From Vallitalea longa (GTDB lineage Bacteria > Bacillota > Clostridia > Lachnospirales > Vallitaleaceae): a stretch of 64,000 nt of DNA. Where the stretch lies: contig NZ_BRLB01000003.1 in assembly GCF_027923465.1 (NCBI RefSeq), forward strand, positions 62,001-126,000, in the 5' to 3' direction. Numbering within the stretch: position 1 is the stretch's first letter; each line of letters starts with the position of its first letter. The notes beneath the pieces were generated by a model. The model ran no database searches, was not told where the DNA came from, and saw nothing but the letters and a program-made list of their open reading frames with translations. This document shows positions 1 to 10,524 of this stretch, piece after piece. Both the position numbers and the translations under genes were made by a program.

Positions 1-1
1 A

Positions 2-208
2 GCAGAAGGAAGTAAAGTACTTGGATATTCTGATGAACCATTAGTATCTATTGATTACAGAAAAGATTCTCGTTCATCAATCGTTGATGGTTTAGCAACA
101 CTTGTTATGGAAGGAAGCTTAGTTAAAGTAGTTTCTTGGTATGATAATGAGTGGGGTTATTCAAACAGAATCGTTGACTTAGCAAAATATGTTGCTGAAA
201 GACTTTAA
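2..208 (+). CDS. gap: glyceraldehyde-3-phosphate dehydrogenase, C-terminal end (partial)
   Basis: Only the last 68 codons lie in the window; the gene enters from the left edge. The frame reads ...[20 protein letters not shown], then [11 protein letters not shown] and a TAA at 206-208. WYDNEWGYS followed by a short helical end is the highly conserved C-terminus of phosphorylating GAPDH, the NAD-dependent enzyme converting glyceraldehyde-3-phosphate to 1,3-bisphosphoglycerate. It sits directly upstream of pgk, the next enzyme of the pathway, as in most Firmicutes. A hairpin terminator follows, so part of the transcription probably stops before pgk. The N-terminal NAD-binding half is not visible. 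Confidence 0.95.
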   Translation, partial: AEGSKVLGYSDEPLVSIDYRKDSRSSIVDGLATLVMEGSLVKVVSWYDNEWGYSNRIVDLAKYVAERL

Positions 209-248
209 TCATAATAAGTTTAGATAGATTTTACTAAGGTCCAATAGG

Positions 249-288
249 GTCCTCTCTTGTAGGTCAGACTATAGGGAGGACTTTTTTA
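249..288 (+). terminator. Rho-independent terminator after gap
   Basis: The arms GTCCTC (249-254) and GAGGAC (276-281) are exact complements and are followed at once by a run of six T (282-287). It lies about 40 bp behind the gap stop codon. Confidence 0.7.
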
Positions 289-352
289 TTAAATAGGAAA
301 GTTCTACGCTAGGCAGTTGAAAAACTACTACTTAGTCGTTTTTTATAAATAG

Positions 353-366
353 TTTGAAATTTCAAA
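353..366. promoter_or_regulatory. perfect 14 bp palindrome upstream of pgk
   Basis: TTTGAAATTTCAAA is an exact palindrome about 50 bp ahead of the pgk start. A weak -10-like TATAAC lies at 380-385, but no -35 box at proper spacing is clear. A second weak hairpin with a T-run lies around 321-342. An operator is possible; this is position and symmetry only. Confidence 0.3.
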
Positions 367-418
367 TAGAATTGTAATGTATAACAATTAAAATCAAATC
401 GAAGGGAGACGAATACTA

Positions 419-1612
419 ATGCTTAACAAAAAGACAGTTGATGATATAAATGTACAAGGTAAAAAAGTTTTAGTAAGATGTGACTTCAATGTACCATTAA
501 AAGATGGTGTTATTACTGATGAAAACAGATTGACTGCTGCATTACCAACTATTAATAAATTAATTAAAGATGGTGCAAAAGTTATACTTTGCTCACACTT
601 AGGAAAACCAAAAGGAGAGCCTAAGCCAGAGCTTTCACTTGCTCCAGTAGCAAAAAGACTTGCTGAATTACTCGATAAAGAAGTAGTTTTTGCAGCTGAT
701 GATAATGTAGTTGGTGACAATGCTAAAAAAGCAGTTGCTGATATGAAAGATGGAGACGTAGTTCTTTTACAAAATACTCGTTACAGAAAAGAAGAGACTA
801 AAAATGGTGATGAATTCAGCAAAGATTTAGGAAGTTTAGCTGAAATATTTGTTAATGATGCATTTGGAACTGCTCATAGAGCACATTGTTCTAATGTTGG
901 TGTAACAAAATATGTTGATACTTGCGTTGTTGGATACTTAATGCAAAAAGAAATCGACTTCTTAGGTAACGCTGTAAACAGTCCTAAGAGACCATTCGTA
1001 GCTATCCTTGGAGGAGCAAAAGTTTCTGATAAGATTAATGTAATAAACAACCTTCTTGATAAAGTAGATACATTAATTATTGGTGGAGGAATGGCTTATA
1101 CATTCTTAAAATCAATGGGTAATGAAGTAGGCTTATCTTTACTTGAAGAAGATAAAGTAGATTATGCAAAAGAAATGATAGATAAAGCAAAAGAAAAAGG
1201 TGTCAACTTCTTACTTCCAGTTGATACAGTAGTTGCACAAGAATTCAAAAATGACACACCATTCAAAACAGTAGTAAGAGGTAATATCGAGCCTGATTGG
1301 GAAGGTCTTGATATTGGAGAAAAAACTAGAGAATTATTCGCTAATGCTGTAAAAGATGCTAAGACAGTTGTATGGAATGGACCAATGGGAGTTTTTGAAT
1401 TTGAAAATTTCGCAGGTGGAACAATTGCTGTAGCTAAAGCTTTAGCAGAAACTGATGCTACTACTATAATCGGTGGTGGTGATTCTGCAGCAGCAGTTAA
1501 CCAACTTGGATTTGGAGACAAAATGACTCATATCTCTACAGGTGGAGGAGCTTCACTTGAATTCTTAGAAGGAAAAGAATTACCTGGAGTAGCAGCGGCT
1601 GACAACAAATAA
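419..1612 (+). CDS. pgk: phosphoglycerate kinase
   Basis: Transfers the acyl phosphate of 1,3-bisphosphoglycerate to ADP, giving 3-phosphoglycerate and ATP in the cytosol; the first ATP-yielding step of lower glycolysis. The 397-residue protein has the usual bacterial length. It shows the N-terminal VRCDFNVP signature (about 19-26), the substrate-binding [10 protein letters not shown] stretch (about 57-66), the hinge motif LGGAKVSDK (about 197-205), NGPMGVFE, and the C-terminal GGGDSAAAV nucleotide loop. The start is set by AAGGGAG about 10 nt upstream of ATG. The tpiA gene follows after about 30 nt, so the two are almost certainly cotranscribed. Confidence 0.98.
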   Translation: MLNKKTVDDINVQGKKVLVRCDFNVPLKDGVITDENRLTAALPTINKLIKDGAKVILCSHLGKPKGEPKPELSLAPVAKRLAELLDKEVVFAADDNVVGDNAKKAVADMKDGDVVLLQNTRYRKEETKNGDEFSKDLGSLAEIFVNDAFGTAHRAHCSNVGVTKYVDTCVVGYLMQKEIDFLGNAVNSPKRPFVAILGGAKVSDKINVINNLLDKVDTLIIGGGMAYTFLKSMGNEVGLSLLEEDKVDYAKEMIDKAKEKGVNFLLPVDTVVAQEFKNDTPFKTVVRGNIEPDWEGLDIGEKTRELFANAVKDAKTVVWNGPMGVFEFENFAGGTIAVAKALAETDATTIIGGGDSAAAVNQLGFGDKMTHISTGGGASLEFLEGKELPGVAAADNK

Positions 1613-1641
1613 AAATATAATAAATGTGGAGGTTTTTTATA

Positions 1642-2388
1642 ATGCGTAAGATGATTATTGCAGGAAACTGGAAGATGAATAAGACTCCAAGAGAAGCATT
1701 AGCTTTAATTGAAGAGTTAAAACCATTAGTAAAGAACGATGATGTAGATGTTGTATTTTGTACACCTTATGTATCTTTAGTATTAGCTGTAGAAGCTACT
1801 AAAGACAGTAACATTGAAATCGGTGCACAAAATATGTACTATGAAGAAAAAGGAGCTTATACAGGTGAGATTGCTCCAAACATGTTAACTGAAATAGGAG
1901 TTAAATACGTTGTATTAGGTCACTCTGAAAGAAGAGAGTACTTTGGAGAAACTAATGAAATAGTTAACAAGAAAGTATTAAAAGCTATAGAACATGGTTT
2001 AATACCTATCATCTGTTGTGGTGAAACATTAGAACAGAGAGAACAAGGTATTACAGTTGATCTTATCAGAACTCAAATAAAAGTAGCGTTAAAAGATGTT
2101 GCAAAAGAAGATGCTAAAAATGTAGTTTTAGCTTACGAACCAATATGGGCAATAGGAACTGGAAAGACTGCTACATCACAACAAGCTGAAGAAGTATGTG
2201 CTGCTATACGTCAAGTAGTAAAAGAAGTATATGACGAAGAAGTAGCTAATGCAGTAAGGATTCAATATGGCGGAAGTGTTAATGCAGGTAATGCAAAAGA
2301 ACTGTTCGCTATGGAAGATATTGATGGTGGATTAGTTGGTGGAGCAAGCTTAAAAGCTGATTTTGGTAAAGTAGTTAATTATAAATAA
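1642..2388 (+). CDS. tpiA: triosephosphate isomerase
   Basis: Interconverts dihydroxyacetone phosphate and glyceraldehyde-3-phosphate. The 248-residue TIM barrel carries the active-site set: N9 and K11 in GNWKMN, the catalytic base pair H94 (VLGHSERR) and E166 ([12 protein letters not shown]), and the phosphate-gripping YGGSV and GLVGGASL loops near the end. An in-frame start 18 nt earlier would lie inside the GTGGAGG ribosome binding site, so the ATG at 1642 is preferred and gives the family's normal length. It lies between pgk and gpmI in the glycolytic operon. Confidence 0.97.
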   Translation: MRKMIIAGNWKMNKTPREALALIEELKPLVKNDDVDVVFCTPYVSLVLAVEATKDSNIEIGAQNMYYEEKGAYTGEIAPNMLTEIGVKYVVLGHSERREYFGETNEIVNKKVLKAIEHGLIPIICCGETLEQREQGITVDLIRTQIKVALKDVAKEDAKNVVLAYEPIWAIGTGKTATSQQAEEVCAAIRQVVKEVYDEEVANAVRIQYGGSVNAGNAKELFAMEDIDGGLVGGASLKADFGKVVNYK

Positions 2389-2403
2389 TAATGATTATCA
2401 TAT

Positions 2404-2429
2404 AAGGTTATGAATTTATTCATAACCTT
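2404..2429 (+). other. intercistronic hairpin between tpiA and gpmI
   Basis: AAGGTTATGAA and TTCATAACCTT are perfect 11 bp complements around a 4 nt loop. No T-run follows, so it is more likely an mRNA-stabilising or processing hairpin within the operon than a terminator. Confidence 0.6.
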
Positions 2430-2479
2430 CAAGTATATTACTAGGGTAATTGATTCGATATATGTAAAGGAGTTATAAA

Positions 2480-4018
2480 ATGGCAAAAAAACCAACAGTA
2501 TTAATGATATTAGATGGATTTGGACTAAATGAAAAGACTGAAGCTAATGGGGTAAAACTAGCAAATACACCTATCATCGATAAGATAATGAAAACTTATC
2601 CATGCGTTGAAGGTTTTGCAAGTGGACTAGATGTTGGATTACCTCATGGACAGATGGGTAACTCTGAAGTAGGACATCTTAATATTGGTGCTGGTAGAAT
2701 AGTATATCAGGAACTTACAAGAATCACTAAAGATATTGAAGACGGAAGATTCTTTGAAAATGAAGCTCTATTAGCAGCAATCAGTAATTGCAAAGAAAAT
2801 AACTCAGCATTACATTTATATGGTTTATTATCAGATGGAGGAGTACACTCTCACAATAAACACTTATATGCTTTGTTAAAATTAGCTAAACAACATAATC
2901 TTGAAAAAGTATTTGTGCATGCGTTTTTAGATGGTAGAGATACACCTCCAGCTTCAGGTAAAGATTATATTGAAGAGTTAGAAGAAAAAATGAGAGAAAT
3001 CGGTGTTGGTAAGATAGCGACTGTAATGGGACGTTACTATTCTATGGATAGAGATAATCGTTGGGAAAGAGAAAAACTTGCTTATGATGCTATGGTTAAA
3101 GGTGAAGGGAAATTCGCAAAAAGTGCCCAAGCAGCTGTACAAGGATCATATCAAGATGAAGTATATGATGAATTCGTCCTACCAACAGTTGTTACGTCAG
3201 AAGGTGAACCTACTGGACTTATTAAAGAGAACGATTCAATAATATGTTTTAACTTCCGACCTGACAGAGCTAGACAGATTACAAGAGCTTTTTGTGATGA
3301 GAAATTTGATAAATTCGATAGAGAATTCTTTAAATTAACATATGTTTGTTTTACAGATTATGATGTAACCATACCTAATAAGATTGTAGCTTTCCATAAA
3401 GTTATGCTTCAAAATACATTAGGAGAGTATATTTCTAATAAAGGCTTAAAGCAACTTAGATTAGCTGAAACAGAAAAATACGCTCATGTAACATTCTTCT
3501 TCAATGGTGGTATCGAAGAACCTTATAAAGGCGAAGATAGAATATTAGTACCATCACCAAAAGTTGCAACATATGATTTACAACCTGAAATGAGTGCAGT
3601 AGAAGTATGTGATAATCTTGTGAATTCTATCAAGAGCAATAAATATGACCTTATAATAATCAATTTCGCTAATCCAGATATGGTTGGTCATACTGGAATA
3701 GAAAAAGCAGTAATCAAGGCAGTAGAGACTGTAGATACATGTGTTGGAAGAACACTTGATGCTTTACTTGAAGTAGATGGTCAAATGTTTATCTGTGCCG
3801 ATCACGGAAACTCAGAACAATTAGTTGATTATAAAACAGGACAGCCATTTACTGCTCATACAACTAATCCAGTTCCATTTATCTTAGTTAACTATAAAGA
3901 GAATGTTACACTACGAGAAGGTGGAAAATTAGCTGATATCGCACCTACGTTACTAGAATTGATGGAAGTTGAAAAACCAGCTGAAATGACGGGTGAATCT
4001 TTATTAAAAAATAAATAG
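2480..4018 (+). CDS. gpmI: 2,3-bisphosphoglycerate-independent phosphoglycerate mutase
   Basis: Isomerises 3-phosphoglycerate to 2-phosphoglycerate through a phosphoserine intermediate, with two metal ions (Mn2+) in an alkaline-phosphatase-like fold. The 512-residue protein has the expected length. It shows the N-terminal metal motif ILDGFG (D12), the nucleophile S62 in MGNSEVGHLNIGAGR, the HAFLDGRDTPP substrate loop, the FNFRPDRARQ arginines, the NPDMVGHTG metal site and the CADHGNSE metal site near 440. AAAGGAG precedes the ATG at normal distance. It lies between tpiA and eno, completing the route to 2-phosphoglycerate. Confidence 0.97.
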   Translation: MAKKPTVLMILDGFGLNEKTEANGVKLANTPIIDKIMKTYPCVEGFASGLDVGLPHGQMGNSEVGHLNIGAGRIVYQELTRITKDIEDGRFFENEALLAAISNCKENNSALHLYGLLSDGGVHSHNKHLYALLKLAKQHNLEKVFVHAFLDGRDTPPASGKDYIEELEEKMREIGVGKIATVMGRYYSMDRDNRWEREKLAYDAMVKGEGKFAKSAQAAVQGSYQDEVYDEFVLPTVVTSEGEPTGLIKENDSIICFNFRPDRARQITRAFCDEKFDKFDREFFKLTYVCFTDYDVTIPNKIVAFHKVMLQNTLGEYISNKGLKQLRLAETEKYAHVTFFFNGGIEEPYKGEDRILVPSPKVATYDLQPEMSAVEVCDNLVNSIKSNKYDLIIINFANPDMVGHTGIEKAVIKAVETVDTCVGRTLDALLEVDGQMFICADHGNSEQLVDYKTGQPFTAHTTNPVPFILVNYKENVTLREGGKLADIAPTLLELMEVEKPAEMTGESLLKNK

Positions 4019-4112
4019 CCTTAACTACTTTAAAAGTATTAATAAGATATTATTATGGGTAAAATAATGTATAAGATTTATCTTATGAGAGATAATATAT
4101 GTTGACTTAATT

Positions 4113-4182
4113 TTTTATCTTATAGGAAGGTACTACTTTTTTAGCATATGAAATAGAAGCGTTTTCATATGCGTCAAGGAAA
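4113..4182 (+). repeat. intergenic hairpin repeat, copy A (upstream of eno)
   Basis: About 70 bp that recur at 5662-5733 on the other side of eno. Shared blocks are TTTTATCTTATA, TACTACTTTTTTA and the hairpin CATATGAAA (4145-4153) with TTTCATATG (4163-4171), then AAGGAA. Both copies are in the same orientation, in intergenic DNA, with only scattered substitutions. Confidence 0.7.
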
Positions 4183-4212
4183 TTTTCCTAACGATAAATT
4201 CGCTTGCGGAAC

Positions 4213-4229
4213 GAGGCATAGCCTCTTTT
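4213..4229 (+). terminator. short GC-rich hairpin with T-run upstream of eno
   Basis: GAGGC (4213-4217) pairs with GCCTC (4221-4225) across ATA, followed by TTTT. It may terminate read-through from gpmI, or attenuate a leader carrying repeat copy A. Confidence 0.45.
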
Positions 4230-4251
4230 GTTCTCTGGATATTATCATATA

Positions 4252-5628
<1,377 letters not shown>

Positions 5629-5636
5629 AATGTAAT

Positions 5637-5667
5637 AGACCTCGATTATTCGAGGTCTTTATTTTAT
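5637..5667 (+). terminator. Rho-independent terminator of eno
   Basis: AGACCTCGA (5637-5645) and TCGAGGTCT (5650-5658) form a perfect 9 bp stem with a TTAT loop, followed by a T-rich tail. It starts 9 nt after the eno stop codon. Confidence 0.85.
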
Positions 5668-5733
5668 CTTATATGAAAAGTACTACTTTTTTAACATATG
5701 AAATAAGAGCGTTTTCATATGTGCTAAGGAAGC
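5662..5733 (+). repeat. intergenic hairpin repeat, copy B (downstream of eno)
   Basis: Second copy of the element at 4113-4182, same orientation. The CATATGAAA (5695-5703) / TTTCATATG (5713-5721) hairpin and the TACTACTTTTTTA block are conserved; the 3' AAGGAA is also kept. It begins in the tail of the eno terminator and lies upstream of the PHP gene. Confidence 0.7.
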
Positions 5734-5781
5734 TGTACGATAATTAACTTGATTTTCTATACATAAAGAAGGTGAAATACA

Positions 5782-6456
5782 GTGTATAAATATGATTTAC
5801 ATGTACATACGAAAGAAACCAGTCCATGTGGTAATGTATCTGCAAAAGACATGATAAAAATATATAAGGAGAATGGTTATTCAGGAGTTGTTGTAACTGA
5901 TCATTATAGACCTTCATTTTTTGATAATAGTGAGTATTTGACATGGGATGAAAAAATAGATGATTATCTGAAAGGATATAAATTAGCTTATAGCGAAGGT
6001 GAAAAATATGATATAGACGTGTTGTTGGGGATAGAACTTGCTTTTAAAGCAGAAGGCGATAAAACTAATGATTATCTGATATATGGTATAACAGAAGAAC
6101 TATTGAGAAGTAATACTGATATTCTAGAATTAGGAATTACAGGTCTAAGTGAATTTTGCAGAGAAAATGATTTGCTATTATATCAAGCTCATCCATTAAG
6201 GAAGTATTGTTATTTGGCAGATATAACTCTTTTAGATGGAATTGAAGTACATAACGGCAATCCAAGACATGATTCACATAATAACGAAATAGAAAAAATA
6301 GCAAAAGATAATGATATGCCTATGATATCTGGTTCTGATTATCATGATCCAGGTGATGAAAATAGAGGAGGTATATTTGTTTCAACTAGAATTACAACTA
6401 ATGAAGAGCTATTGGTGATATTAAAATCAAAGAATTATACTTTATTTAAAGGATAG
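5782..6456 (+). CDS. PHP-domain metal-dependent phosphoesterase
   Basis: A 224-residue protein opening with YDLHVHTKETSPCGN, the HxH metal motif of PHP (polymerase and histidinol phosphatase) hydrolases. VVVTDHY (second His motif), LGIELAF (Glu ligand), YQAHPLR, and the C-terminal ISGSDYHDPG (Asp/His ligands) complete the trinuclear metal site. It therefore probably hydrolyses a small phosphate ester; the substrate cannot be read. The start is a GTG preceded by GAAGGTG, as no early in-frame ATG exists. It stands alone between eno and secG. Confidence 0.8.
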   Translation: MYKYDLHVHTKETSPCGNVSAKDMIKIYKENGYSGVVVTDHYRPSFFDNSEYLTWDEKIDDYLKGYKLAYSEGEKYDIDVLLGIELAFKAEGDKTNDYLIYGITEELLRSNTDILELGITGLSEFCRENDLLLYQAHPLRKYCYLADITLLDGIEVHNGNPRHDSHNNEIEKIAKDNDMPMISGSDYHDPGDENRGGIFVSTRITTNEELLVILKSKNYTLFKG

Positions 6457-6518
6457 AGATTAACACCTTGCTAGTCAAGTCTAATTTATTAATCTATTTT
6501 TCAAGAATAATATAATAG

Positions 6519-6547
6519 TTGAATTAATATATAGTTTGTGATAAAAT
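6519..6547 (+). promoter_or_regulatory. sigma-A promoter of secG
   Basis: TTGAAT (6519-6524), a 17 bp spacer and TAAAAT (6542-6547) lie 30 bp upstream of the secG start. Confidence 0.65.
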
Positions 6548-6576
6548 ACTAGTGTTAAACTTTAGGAGGTGTAACC

Positions 6577-6825
6577 GTGGGAGCATTAATAATAATTGTT
6601 GAGATAGTATATTTTGTTTTATGCATTGGATTGATTTCTGTAGTGCTTTTGCAAAAAGGAAAAGCAGCAGGATTATCAGGTGCGATTGGTGGAGCTGCTG
6701 AAACTTATTGGGGTAAAAACAAAGCTCGTTCTATGGAAGGAAAACTAGAAAAACTTACTAGAATTGGCGCAATACTTTTTATTGTTTTATCAATAGTATT
6801 AAGTTTACTAATCAAATACCAATAA
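6577..6825 (+). CDS. secG: preprotein translocase subunit SecG
   Basis: Small accessory subunit of the SecYEG channel in the cytoplasmic membrane. The 82-residue protein has two membrane helices (about 3-23 and 58-80) separated by the conserved cytosolic loop VLLQKGKAAGLSGAIGG, typical of SecG. It starts at GTG directly behind TTAGGAGGTG. Its position immediately upstream of rnr, smpB and ssrA is the standard Firmicutes order. It has its own promoter and terminator, so the genes behind it are probably transcribed separately. Confidence 0.95.
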   Translation: MGALIIIVEIVYFVLCIGLISVVLLQKGKAAGLSGAIGGAAETYWGKNKARSMEGKLEKLTRIGAILFIVLSIVLSLLIKYQ

Positions 6826-6835
6826 TATATATAAA

Positions 6836-6865
6836 GCACTTTGCAGCGAAGCAGGGTGTTTTTTT
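6836..6865 (+). terminator. Rho-independent terminator of secG
   Basis: CACTTTGC (6837-6844) pairs with GCAGGGTG (6851-6858), including two G-T pairs, and is followed by TTTTTTT. Confidence 0.8.
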
Positions 6866-6910
6866 ATTAATATGTTTCTATGGCTAATATTACCTAATTT
6901 ACTTATTTTT

Positions 6911-6995
6911 AACTTGATGCAAGTAAATTTTCAGGTTGGTTTGCAGACATTTTAATTAGCTTTTAAGTGTAAAATATTAAAGTGGGAAAATTGAG
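6911..6995 (+). repeat. degraded MITE-like element, copy 1
   Basis: The central AGGTTGGTTTGCAGA block, then TTTTAATTAGCTT and a GTGGGAAAATTGAG end, match the intact element at 59561-59712 read on the opposite strand. The middle and the left terminal inverted repeat are missing or decayed. It fills the gap between secG and rnr together with AT-rich DNA in which I see nothing else. Confidence 0.6.
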
Positions 6996-7154
6996 AAATT
7001 ATAAATGGATTGGTTTTAGATAAATAATAAAAATAGATTTAACAAATACTATAAGTAAAAATCTTGCTTAACTATATAAATAATGAAGGTTGAGTAAATT
7101 GGTTGAAAGATGAATTTTTAGTCAAGAATAAAAATAAATTAATGAAGGTGAAAT

Positions 7155-9308
7155 ATGGAGAATACAATTGAAGAAAAAAGACAAGTCATACTAGACATAA
7201 TTAATCATAAAGATTATAAACCAATGAAAATTAAAGAACTAGGAATTCTATTAGGTATAAATGGAGATGCTGAAAAAAGAAATATGTTAGAAGAAGTACT
7301 TCAGGAATTAATAGCTAGTGGAAAACTCATAAAAACAAAGAGAGGTAAATACGCAAGACCTGAAGCAGTAAATATGATAGTTGGTAAGTTTATTGCGCAT
7401 GCTAAAGGTTTTGGATTTGTTGAGATTGAAGGCGAAGAACAAGATATTTTCATTCCTGCTTCATACGTTAATGGTGCTTTTAATAATGATATGGTTGCTG
7501 TAAAACTCATTAAGAGAGATGCCAGAGGTAAGCGTAAAGAAGGGGAGATAATAAAAATTATCAAACGTAATGATAGTGATGTTATTGGAATGTATGATAA
7601 AAGTAGAAACTTTGGATTTGTTATTGCTGATAACAAGAAGTTCACTAAGGATATTTTTATTTCAAAAAGTAAGAGTAAAGGTGCTGTTTCTGGACATAAA
7701 GTAGTTGTTAAGATAACCGATTGGGGTAATGAAAGAAGAAATCCAGAAGGAGAAATAGTAGAGATAATAGGTCATATAAATGATCCTGGCACGGATATTC
7801 TATCTATAGTTAGAAGTTTTGAATTACCTATGCAATTTCCAGATACAGTAATGAATCAACTTGAATATATACCATCTGAAGTATTAAAAGAAGATACAGA
7901 AGGTAGATTGGACCTTAGAGATGTGCAGATGGTTACAATAGATGGAGAAGATGCAAAAGATCTTGATGATGCTATAACAATACAGAAAAATGATGATAAT
8001 ACATTTACTCTAGGAGTTCATATTGCGGATGTAACAAATTATGTTACAGAAGGTTCTCCTCTTGATACAGAAGCATTACGTAGAGGAACCAGCGTATATC
8101 TAGTTGATAGAGTAATACCTATGTTACCTCATAAGTTATCTAATGGGATTTGTTCATTAAATATGGGGGTAGACCGTTTAGCACTTTCTTGTATTATGGA
8201 TATAGATAGTAAAGGTAATGTGATAAATCATAAGATAGCTGAGACTTTAGTTAATGTTGATAGGAGAATGACGTATACTAATGTTAAAAAAATATTAGTT
8301 GACAAAGACCCTAATGTGGTCACTGAATACAAAGATTTCATTAAGATGTTCGAGAATATGGAAGAACTGGCTTCTGTTCTTAGAGCAAAAAGGAAAAGAA
8401 GAGGTTCAATAGATTTTGATTTCCCAGAAGCTAAAGTAATTCTCAATGAAAAAGGTGAACCTATAGATATCATACCATATGACAGAAATGTGGCTACAAG
8501 AATCATTGAAGAATTTATGTTGTTAGCTAATGAGACAATAGCAGAAGATTATTACTGGCAGGAACTTCCATTTGTTTATAGAACTCATGAAGAACCAGAT
8601 CCTGAAAGGGTTTCTGCACTTGCTTCTTTTATACACAATTTCGGATATAATATAAAAGGAGAGGGAGAAATACATCCAAAAGAGATTCAAAAACTTTTGA
8701 TTGAAGTTGAAGGGAAACCAGAGGAGGGCATAATCAGTAGATTAGCCTTACGTTCAATGAAAAGAGCTTGCTATACTGTAACAGGTGATGGACATTATGG
8801 TCTAGCGACTAAGTATTATACTCACTTTACTTCACCTATTAGAAGATATCCAGATTTGCAGATCCATAGAATCATCAAAGAGAATCTGAATGGTAAGATA
8901 GAAGATAAACGTATAAGACACTACAATGCTATATTACCTAATGTAACTAAACAAACTTCAGAGGCAGAAAGAACAGCTGAAGAAGCTGAAAGAGAAACAA
9001 TAAAACTTAAAAAAGTTCAGTATATGGAAAAACATTTAGGTGAAAAATTTGAAGGGGTCATATCTGGTGTTACTGCATGGGGATTATATGTGGAATTACC
9101 TAATACTGTTGAAGGACTTGTTCATGTGACAACTTTAGATGACGATTATTATATCTTTGATGATCAAAAGCATATTTTTATAGGTGAGCATACAAGTAAA
9201 ATATACAGAATGGGAGATACTGTTGAAATATCCGTTACTAGTGTCAATAAAATTGAAAGAACTATTGATTTTGAATTAGTCGAAGAAGAATCTAATGAAG
9301 AAGAATAG
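7155..9308 (+). CDS. rnr: ribonuclease R
   Basis: Processive 3'-5' exoribonuclease that degrades structured RNA and cooperates with SmpB-tmRNA on defective messages. The 717-residue protein shows an N-terminal winged-helix segment (about 1-70), two cold-shock/OB domains (about 75-205, with GFGFVE and NFGFVI RNA-binding motifs), the RNB catalytic domain with the Mg2+-binding aspartates in DGEDAKDLDDA (263-273), and a C-terminal S1 domain (about 625-710, FEGVISGVTAWGLYVEL) with an acidic tail. A modest GAAGGTG ribosome binding site precedes the ATG. smpB and ssrA follow, the usual functional linkage. Confidence 0.96.
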   Translation: MENTIEEKRQVILDIINHKDYKPMKIKELGILLGINGDAEKRNMLEEVLQELIASGKLIKTKRGKYARPEAVNMIVGKFIAHAKGFGFVEIEGEEQDIFIPASYVNGAFNNDMVAVKLIKRDARGKRKEGEIIKIIKRNDSDVIGMYDKSRNFGFVIADNKKFTKDIFISKSKSKGAVSGHKVVVKITDWGNERRNPEGEIVEIIGHINDPGTDILSIVRSFELPMQFPDTVMNQLEYIPSEVLKEDTEGRLDLRDVQMVTIDGEDAKDLDDAITIQKNDDNTFTLGVHIADVTNYVTEGSPLDTEALRRGTSVYLVDRVIPMLPHKLSNGICSLNMGVDRLALSCIMDIDSKGNVINHKIAETLVNVDRRMTYTNVKKILVDKDPNVVTEYKDFIKMFENMEELASVLRAKRKRRGSIDFDFPEAKVILNEKGEPIDIIPYDRNVATRIIEEFMLLANETIAEDYYWQELPFVYRTHEEPDPERVSALASFIHNFGYNIKGEGEIHPKEIQKLLIEVEGKPEEGIISRLALRSMKRACYTVTGDGHYGLATKYYTHFTSPIRRYPDLQIHRIIKENLNGKIEDKRIRHYNAILPNVTKQTSEAERTAEEAERETIKLKKVQYMEKHLGEKFEGVISGVTAWGLYVELPNTVEGLVHVTTLDDDYYIFDDQKHIFIGEHTSKIYRMGDTVEISVTSVNKIERTIDFELVEEESNEEE

Positions 9309-9387
9309 AATTTTATAAAAAATTGTTAAAAAATGTAAAATTAATATATTTATGTAATAAGTTGTACAAATTTCATCATCACATTAC

Positions 9388-9415
9388 TTGCAATAATTAT
9401 AATTTATGATATAAT
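9388..9415 (+). promoter_or_regulatory. sigma-A promoter of smpB
   Basis: TTGCAA (9388-9393), a 16 bp spacer and a perfect TATAAT (9410-9415) with an extended TGA just upstream of it. Confidence 0.75.
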
Positions 9416-9446
9416 ATATCTCACGGCAAGTAATGGTGGTGATATT

Positions 9447-9908
9447 ATGGCAAATAACTATAAATTAATAGCACAAAACAAAAAAGCATGGCATGATTAT
9501 TTTATTGAAAATACCTATGAAGCAGGAATAGTATTAATAGGTACTGAAGTAAAATCCCTTAGAATGGGCAAATGCAGTGTAAAGGAAAGTTTTATTAAGA
9601 ATATTGATGGAGAGTTATTTATTTTAAATATGCATATTAGTCCTTATGAAAAAGGTAATATATTTAATAAAGATCCTCTCAGGACAAGAAAACTTTTATT
9701 GAATCGATATGAAATCAATAAGATTCAAGGTGCTGTTGCTACTAAAGGTTATACTATTGTTCCATTAAAAGTCTATTTAAAAGGTAGTTTAGTAAAAGTT
9801 GAGATTGGTATAGCAAAAGGTAAGAAGAAGTATGATAAACGCCAAGATATTGCTAAGAAAGACCAACGTCGTGAAGCAGAGAAAAAGTTTAAAGTTAGTA
9901 ATTTATAA
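9447..9908 (+). CDS. smpB: SsrA-binding protein SmpB
   Basis: Binds the tRNA-like domain of tmRNA and delivers it to stalled ribosomes in trans-translation. The 153-residue protein has the family's length and its landmarks: [29 protein letters not shown], the [11 protein letters not shown] segment, RKLLLN, and a basic C-terminal tail ([16 protein letters not shown]...) that reads the empty mRNA channel. The ATG follows TGGTGGTGAT. Its partner RNA ssrA begins about 90 bp downstream. Confidence 0.97.
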   Translation: MANNYKLIAQNKKAWHDYFIENTYEAGIVLIGTEVKSLRMGKCSVKESFIKNIDGELFILNMHISPYEKGNIFNKDPLRTRKLLLNRYEINKIQGAVATKGYTIVPLKVYLKGSLVKVEIGIAKGKKKYDKRQDIAKKDQRREAEKKFKVSNL

Positions 9909-10001
9909 TAAATTACAACAAACCCAGTTAATAATTTAAGATTAATAGCAATAAATAAGATATTTAGCATTTATTTACTATGAATCTTAATTATCATATA
10001 C

Positions 10002-10361
10002 GGGGGTGTACTGGTTTCGACGGGGATCACAGAAGTACGAGCAGCCATTCGCAGATCACTGGGCCTGCGTCATCAACCTGGTAAATTAAATTAAACGCAG
10101 ACGAAAATAATAATAATTTCGCATTTGCTGCCTAATTAGGTAGCTGTCTCACCTTAGTGTCCCGTAGCTAAGACTGAGGCACAAAGATGAACGGGCAACT
10201 TCGATTCCAAAGCTTTGAGGAAGAGAAAGATCTTATGAAGCTACTAAAGTCTACAGCCTGTCGTTAGGCGTTAGATGGAGGGAATGTTAAATTAGCGACT
10301 GTAATGGGAGATACTCGGATGGATGGATTTTCGGACAGGGGTTCGATTCCCCTCACCTCCA
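10002..10361 (+). ncRNA. ssrA: transfer-messenger RNA
   Basis: One-piece tmRNA that rescues stalled ribosomes. The 5' acceptor strand GGGGGTG (10002-10008) pairs with CACCTCC (10354-10360), leaving A10361 as discriminator; CCA is not encoded. The conserved CTGGTTTCGACGGGG follows the 5' end, and GGGGTTCGATTCCCC forms the T arm near the 3' end. The resume frame starts at GCA (10097) and encodes ADENNNNFAFAA before TAA at 10133-10135, a normal degradation tag. It lies directly behind smpB. Confidence 0.97.
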
Positions 10362-10400
10362 TTAAACAAAGTTACAATTAAATCTATCAACTACATTTTA

Positions 10401-10442
10401 AAGATGGTTATTCTTTTTACAAAAGAGTTAACTATCTTTTTT
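10401..10442 (+). terminator. Rho-independent terminator of ssrA
   Basis: AAGATGGTTA (10401-10410) pairs with the arm ending in TAACTATCTT (about 10429-10438), with an inner TCTTTT/AAAAGA stem, followed by TTTT. Confidence 0.8.
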
Positions 10443-10524
10443 GTATTTATATGGTTTGCCTTTAATATTCTTATGTTCTACTAGGTAGTTTTTTATTACA
10501 CGCCTAGTAATTTTTGATCCATAA

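Noticed and set aside
10320-10361. tRNA-like end with GGTTCGATTCC
   Set aside because: It is the T arm and acceptor of tmRNA, not a separate tRNA. No tRNA or rRNA gene was found in the window.
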